51,122 nucleotides of DNA from Verrucomicrobiota bacterium (GTDB lineage: Bacteria; Verrucomicrobiota; Verrucomicrobiia; Verrucomicrobiales; Akkermansiaceae), in assembly GCA_004293285.1 (NCBI GenBank), contig RDYF01000016.1:1-51122 (forward strand). The letters are read 5' to 3'. The notes under the pieces are model-generated. The model had not been told where the DNA came from and did not search any database. It saw only the letters and a program-made list of their open reading frames with translations. Both the position numbers and the translations under genes were made by a program. Below are positions 49,066 through 51,122 of the stretch, in pieces (the stretch's first letter is position 1; each line of letters opens with the position of its first letter).

Positions 49066-50010
49066 ATGACTACATCACCTTTGGCCTTAGGCATTGATTT
49101 TGGCGGAACGACCATCAAGATGGGCGTGATTGATCAGAGCGAGATCATCGATACCGCACCGCCGATTGCCACTCAGGATTATGATGGGCCCGATGCTTTG
49201 ATCGAGGCGATGAGCCGAATCATTCGCGACCTTCGCGATCGCCACCCTCGGATTGCGGCGATCGGGGTCGGCATGCCTGGCTTTGTCAATTTTGAGCACG
49301 GCATCGTGCACAACCTCACCAACGTTCGCGGTTGGTTCAAAATTCCTTTGAAGCAGCGACTTCAGGAAATCACCCAACTGCCGACGGTCATTGAAAACGA
49401 TGCCAACTGCATGGCCTATGCCGAGTGGAAACGCGGTGCTGGTGTGGGACTGAAACATCTCGTTGCGGTCACCATGGGCACGGGTGTGGGCGGCGGACTG
49501 ATCGTCAATGGTCAAATGGTGCGCGGGGCCCAGGATGGAGCAGGCGAAATTGGTCAAACTAGCATCGATTTTGAAGGTCGTACGGGAGCTTACGGAAATC
49601 GTGGTGCGCTCGAAGACTATGTAGGGAACAACGAAATTTCCGCCGATGCACGCAATCGATACGAAGCCCGTGGCATTTACAAAAACATCACCGACTGCTC
49701 ACCAGCAGCCTTGGCCGCCGCAGCGCATGCGGGTTGTGAGATCGCAGCGCAGGTCTGGGATGACATCGCCCGAAAGCTCGCAACCTCATTGATGAATTGC
49801 TGCTGGTTGCTCAATCCCGAGGCCATCGTCATCGGAGGTGGTGTGGCGAAAGCAGGCGATCTGATTTTTGTGCCCTTGAAGCGCTACCTCGACGAACAAC
49901 TTTCTGGTCCATTCAAAGATCATTTGCGTCTCATCCCTGCGCGTTTCGGGTCCGAGGCGGGCATGGTCGGCGCGGCGACGCTTGCCCTCGAAGAAGCGGG
50001 GCTCGCATAA
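49066..50010 (+). CDS. ROK family sugar kinase/regulator without the zinc-binding Cys cluster
   Basis: 314 residues. ALGIDFGGTTIKMGVID is the phosphate-1 loop; IGVGMPGFVNFEHG, PTVIENDANCMAYAEW (catalytic Asp in ENDAN), AVTMGTGVGGGLIVNG and IVIGGGVAKAG complete the ROK actin-like fold. The position of the ROK zinc site, G-H-x...CxCGxxGCxE, reads GQTSIDFEGRTGAYGNRGAL (about residues 163-182): the His is Gln and the Cys are Gly, Tyr and Ala. So it is a zinc-free ROK protein, probably a glucokinase. There is no helix-turn-helix, so it is not a repressor of the NagC type. Converges with the ABC-F gene, 4 nt apart. Confidence 0.88.
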   Translation: MTTSPLALGIDFGGTTIKMGVIDQSEIIDTAPPIATQDYDGPDALIEAMSRIIRDLRDRHPRIAAIGVGMPGFVNFEHGIVHNLTNVRGWFKIPLKQRLQEITQLPTVIENDANCMAYAEWKRGAGVGLKHLVAVTMGTGVGGGLIVNGQMVRGAQDGAGEIGQTSIDFEGRTGAYGNRGALEDYVGNNEISADARNRYEARGIYKNITDCSPAALAAAAHAGCEIAAQVWDDIARKLATSLMNCCWLLNPEAIVIGGGVAKAGDLIFVPLKRYLDEQLSGPFKDHLRLIPARFGSEAGMVGAATLALEEAGLA

Positions 50011-50014
50011 GACT

Positions 50015-51122
50015 TCACGGCAGTTGCGGCAACTTTGCCTCAGCTGCCTCAATGGCCGCCGTCAGTTCACCCCAGCGACTGTAGGCCACTTCCAGCGACT
50101 GTGTGATTTTTTCTAACGCATTCGTTGTTTCGCGGAACTTCTGCGGACTGCTGGCGACTTCTTCACTCGATAGATGCTGCGTCAAGGCGGCCTGGGCTTT
50201 TTCCATCTCCGCAATTTTGCCTTCCACGCTGGTCAACTCCTCTTGCAGAGGCTTCAGCACCTTATTGCGTTGATTGCGGATTTCCGCTTCCATCTTTCTC
50301 TGGTCCTTGCGATTGCCACTTGCGACCGGGGCGGGGGTGGCTTCGACAACTGGACGTTTCGACAACTGCGGTGCCGCAGCGACCGCTTTGCTTTGGCTGC
50401 GAGTCTTTTCCTCCCGCGCACGGTCGGCAGCCGATTTTTCCAAATAGTAGCTGATGTTTCCGGGATACAGCGTCGGCGCGCAACCAGGGCGAAACTCGAG
50501 CGTTTTCGAAACCAAAGGATCGAGGAAATTGCGATTGTGCGAGACGATGAGCACCGTGCCAGGGTAATCGATCAAGGCGCGTTGCAAGACATCCTGCGAT
50601 TGCATGTCGAGGTGGTTCGTCGGTTCATCGAGAATCAAGAAATTCGCTGGCTGCACCAACATTCGCACGAGCGCCACACGCGAGCGTTCACCCCCCGAGA
50701 GCACGCCGATTTTTTTGAAAACATCGTCGCCACGGAACAAAAAGCAGCCGAGCAAATTCCGACAATGCGGAGCGGCGTCGCGCGTGGCGGTTTCCTCCAC
50801 CGTTTCGAGAATCGTTTTGTTCGGATCCAATTCATCGGCGTGGTTTTGCGAGAAATACGAAACACTGACGCGCATTCCGAGCGTGAAAGCACCCGAGGTC
50901 GGTTCTTCCTGTCCGGTGATCATGCGGCAGAAAGTCGACTTCCCAGCACCGTTGGGGCCGACGATGGCGAATTTCTCACCCTTGACGACCTCGAAGTCGA
51001 AATTCTCAAAAATCGTATGATTGCCGTAGCGTTTGCTCGCTTTCTCCAACTTCGCCACCGAGTGTCCCGAGTTGGGAGGATTGGGGAAGCGGAAATTCAT
51101 GATCGGATCTTCCGCTTCAATC
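50015..51122 (-). CDS. ABC-F family ATPase, C-terminal half (partial)
   Basis: The frame stays open to the right edge (IEAEDPI precedes the internal Met at 51100), so this is the 3' part of a larger gene. It contains the second ATPase domain: Walker A VGPNGAGKST, signature LSGGERSRVALVRML, and FLILDEPTNHLD (Walker B plus the ABC-F NHLD pattern), then the HNRNFLD switch and a C-terminal coiled coil (about 260-361, e.g. LQEELTSVEGKIAEMEK). ABC-F proteins act on ribosomes in translation rescue or antibiotic resistance; subfamily cannot be set from this half. The linker to the first domain is just outside the window. Convergent with the ROK gene. Confidence 0.92.
   Translation of the reverse strand, partial: IEAEDPIMNFRFPNPPNSGHSVAKLEKASKRYGNHTIFENFDFEVVKGEKFAIVGPNGAGKSTFCRMITGQEEPTSGAFTLGMRVSVSYFSQNHADELDPNKTILETVEETATRDAAPHCRNLLGCFLFRGDDVFKKIGVLSGGERSRVALVRMLVQPANFLILDEPTNHLDMQSQDVLQRALIDYPGTVLIVSHNRNFLDPLVSKTLEFRPGCAPTLYPGNISYYLEKSAADRAREEKTRSQSKAVAAAPQLSKRPVVEATPAPVASGNRKDQRKMEAEIRNQRNKVLKPLQEELTSVEGKIAEMEKAQAALTQHLSSEEVASSPQKFRETTNALEKITQSLEVAYSRWGELTAAIEAAEAKLPQLP

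Overview
The window looks like chromosomal DNA of a diderm bacterium in the Verrucomicrobiota, most likely Verrucomicrobiales. This is inferred from the gene mix, not from a marker gene: BamD and LptE show an outer membrane; there are many secreted proteins of kinds common in Verrucomicrobia and Planctomycetes (DUF6797, ThuA, GDSL, family-43-like hydrolases); there are many short conserved hypotheticals; and a dispersed non-coding repeat with a translatable-looking core is present. Most of the window is gene-dense, moderately GC-rich and organised in short tight operons.

Layout. 1-3679 (minus): a cation/acetate symporter running off the left edge, a broken DUF485 partner, an M48 membrane protease and two membrane-anchored coiled-coil proteins, one with an OmpA-like end. 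3782-4804: heme A synthase. 4805-14640: an accessory island, visibly AT-rich in places, bounded by two inverted copies of a roughly 260-bp repeat (5095-5359 and 14361-14619). Inside are a three-gene operon for a secreted Cys-every-fourth-residue protein and two related membrane proteins, a 12-bp minisatellite, a decayed IS3-type transposase, a secreted trypsin-like protease interrupted by an in-frame TAA, an IS30-type remnant and a hipBA toxin-antitoxin pair. 14641-18564 (minus): an envelope and housekeeping operon (proC, bamD, lptE, rsmI, a TIM-barrel isomerase). 18646-25688 (plus): a TPR protein, a UvrD/PcrA helicase, an MFS-acyltransferase fusion and a purine nucleoside phosphorylase. 25769-31218: an MFS carrier followed by three secreted hydrolase-like proteins in an overlapping operon, which looks like a small glycan-use cluster. 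31277-46860: mixed metabolism and envelope genes (FAH hydrolase, polysaccharide deacetylase, dynamin-like GTPase, purU, IscA-type protein, N-carbamoylputrescine amidase, entericidin-like peptide, PHP phosphatase, phosphotransacetylase, ThuA protein), tRNA-Gln(UUG), and a DUF6797 protein split by a frameshift. 47119-51122: a methyltransferase coupled to DAHP synthase, a ROK kinase lacking the usual zinc ligands, and the C-terminal half of an ABC-F ATPase running off the right edge.

The best candidate for something undescribed is the operon at 5513-9144. Its first gene encodes an exported protein with two blocks of C-[S/T]-T-x repeats whose codons have diverged synonymously while the amino-acid pattern stayed fixed. 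The next two genes encode membrane proteins that seem to be distant paralogues with the same domain order. No modification enzyme is adjacent and the function is unknown. Four genes in the window carry a single disabling lesion or small deletion (DUF485, IS3 transposase, serine protease, DUF6797). Some of these could be assembly errors and should be tested against reads.
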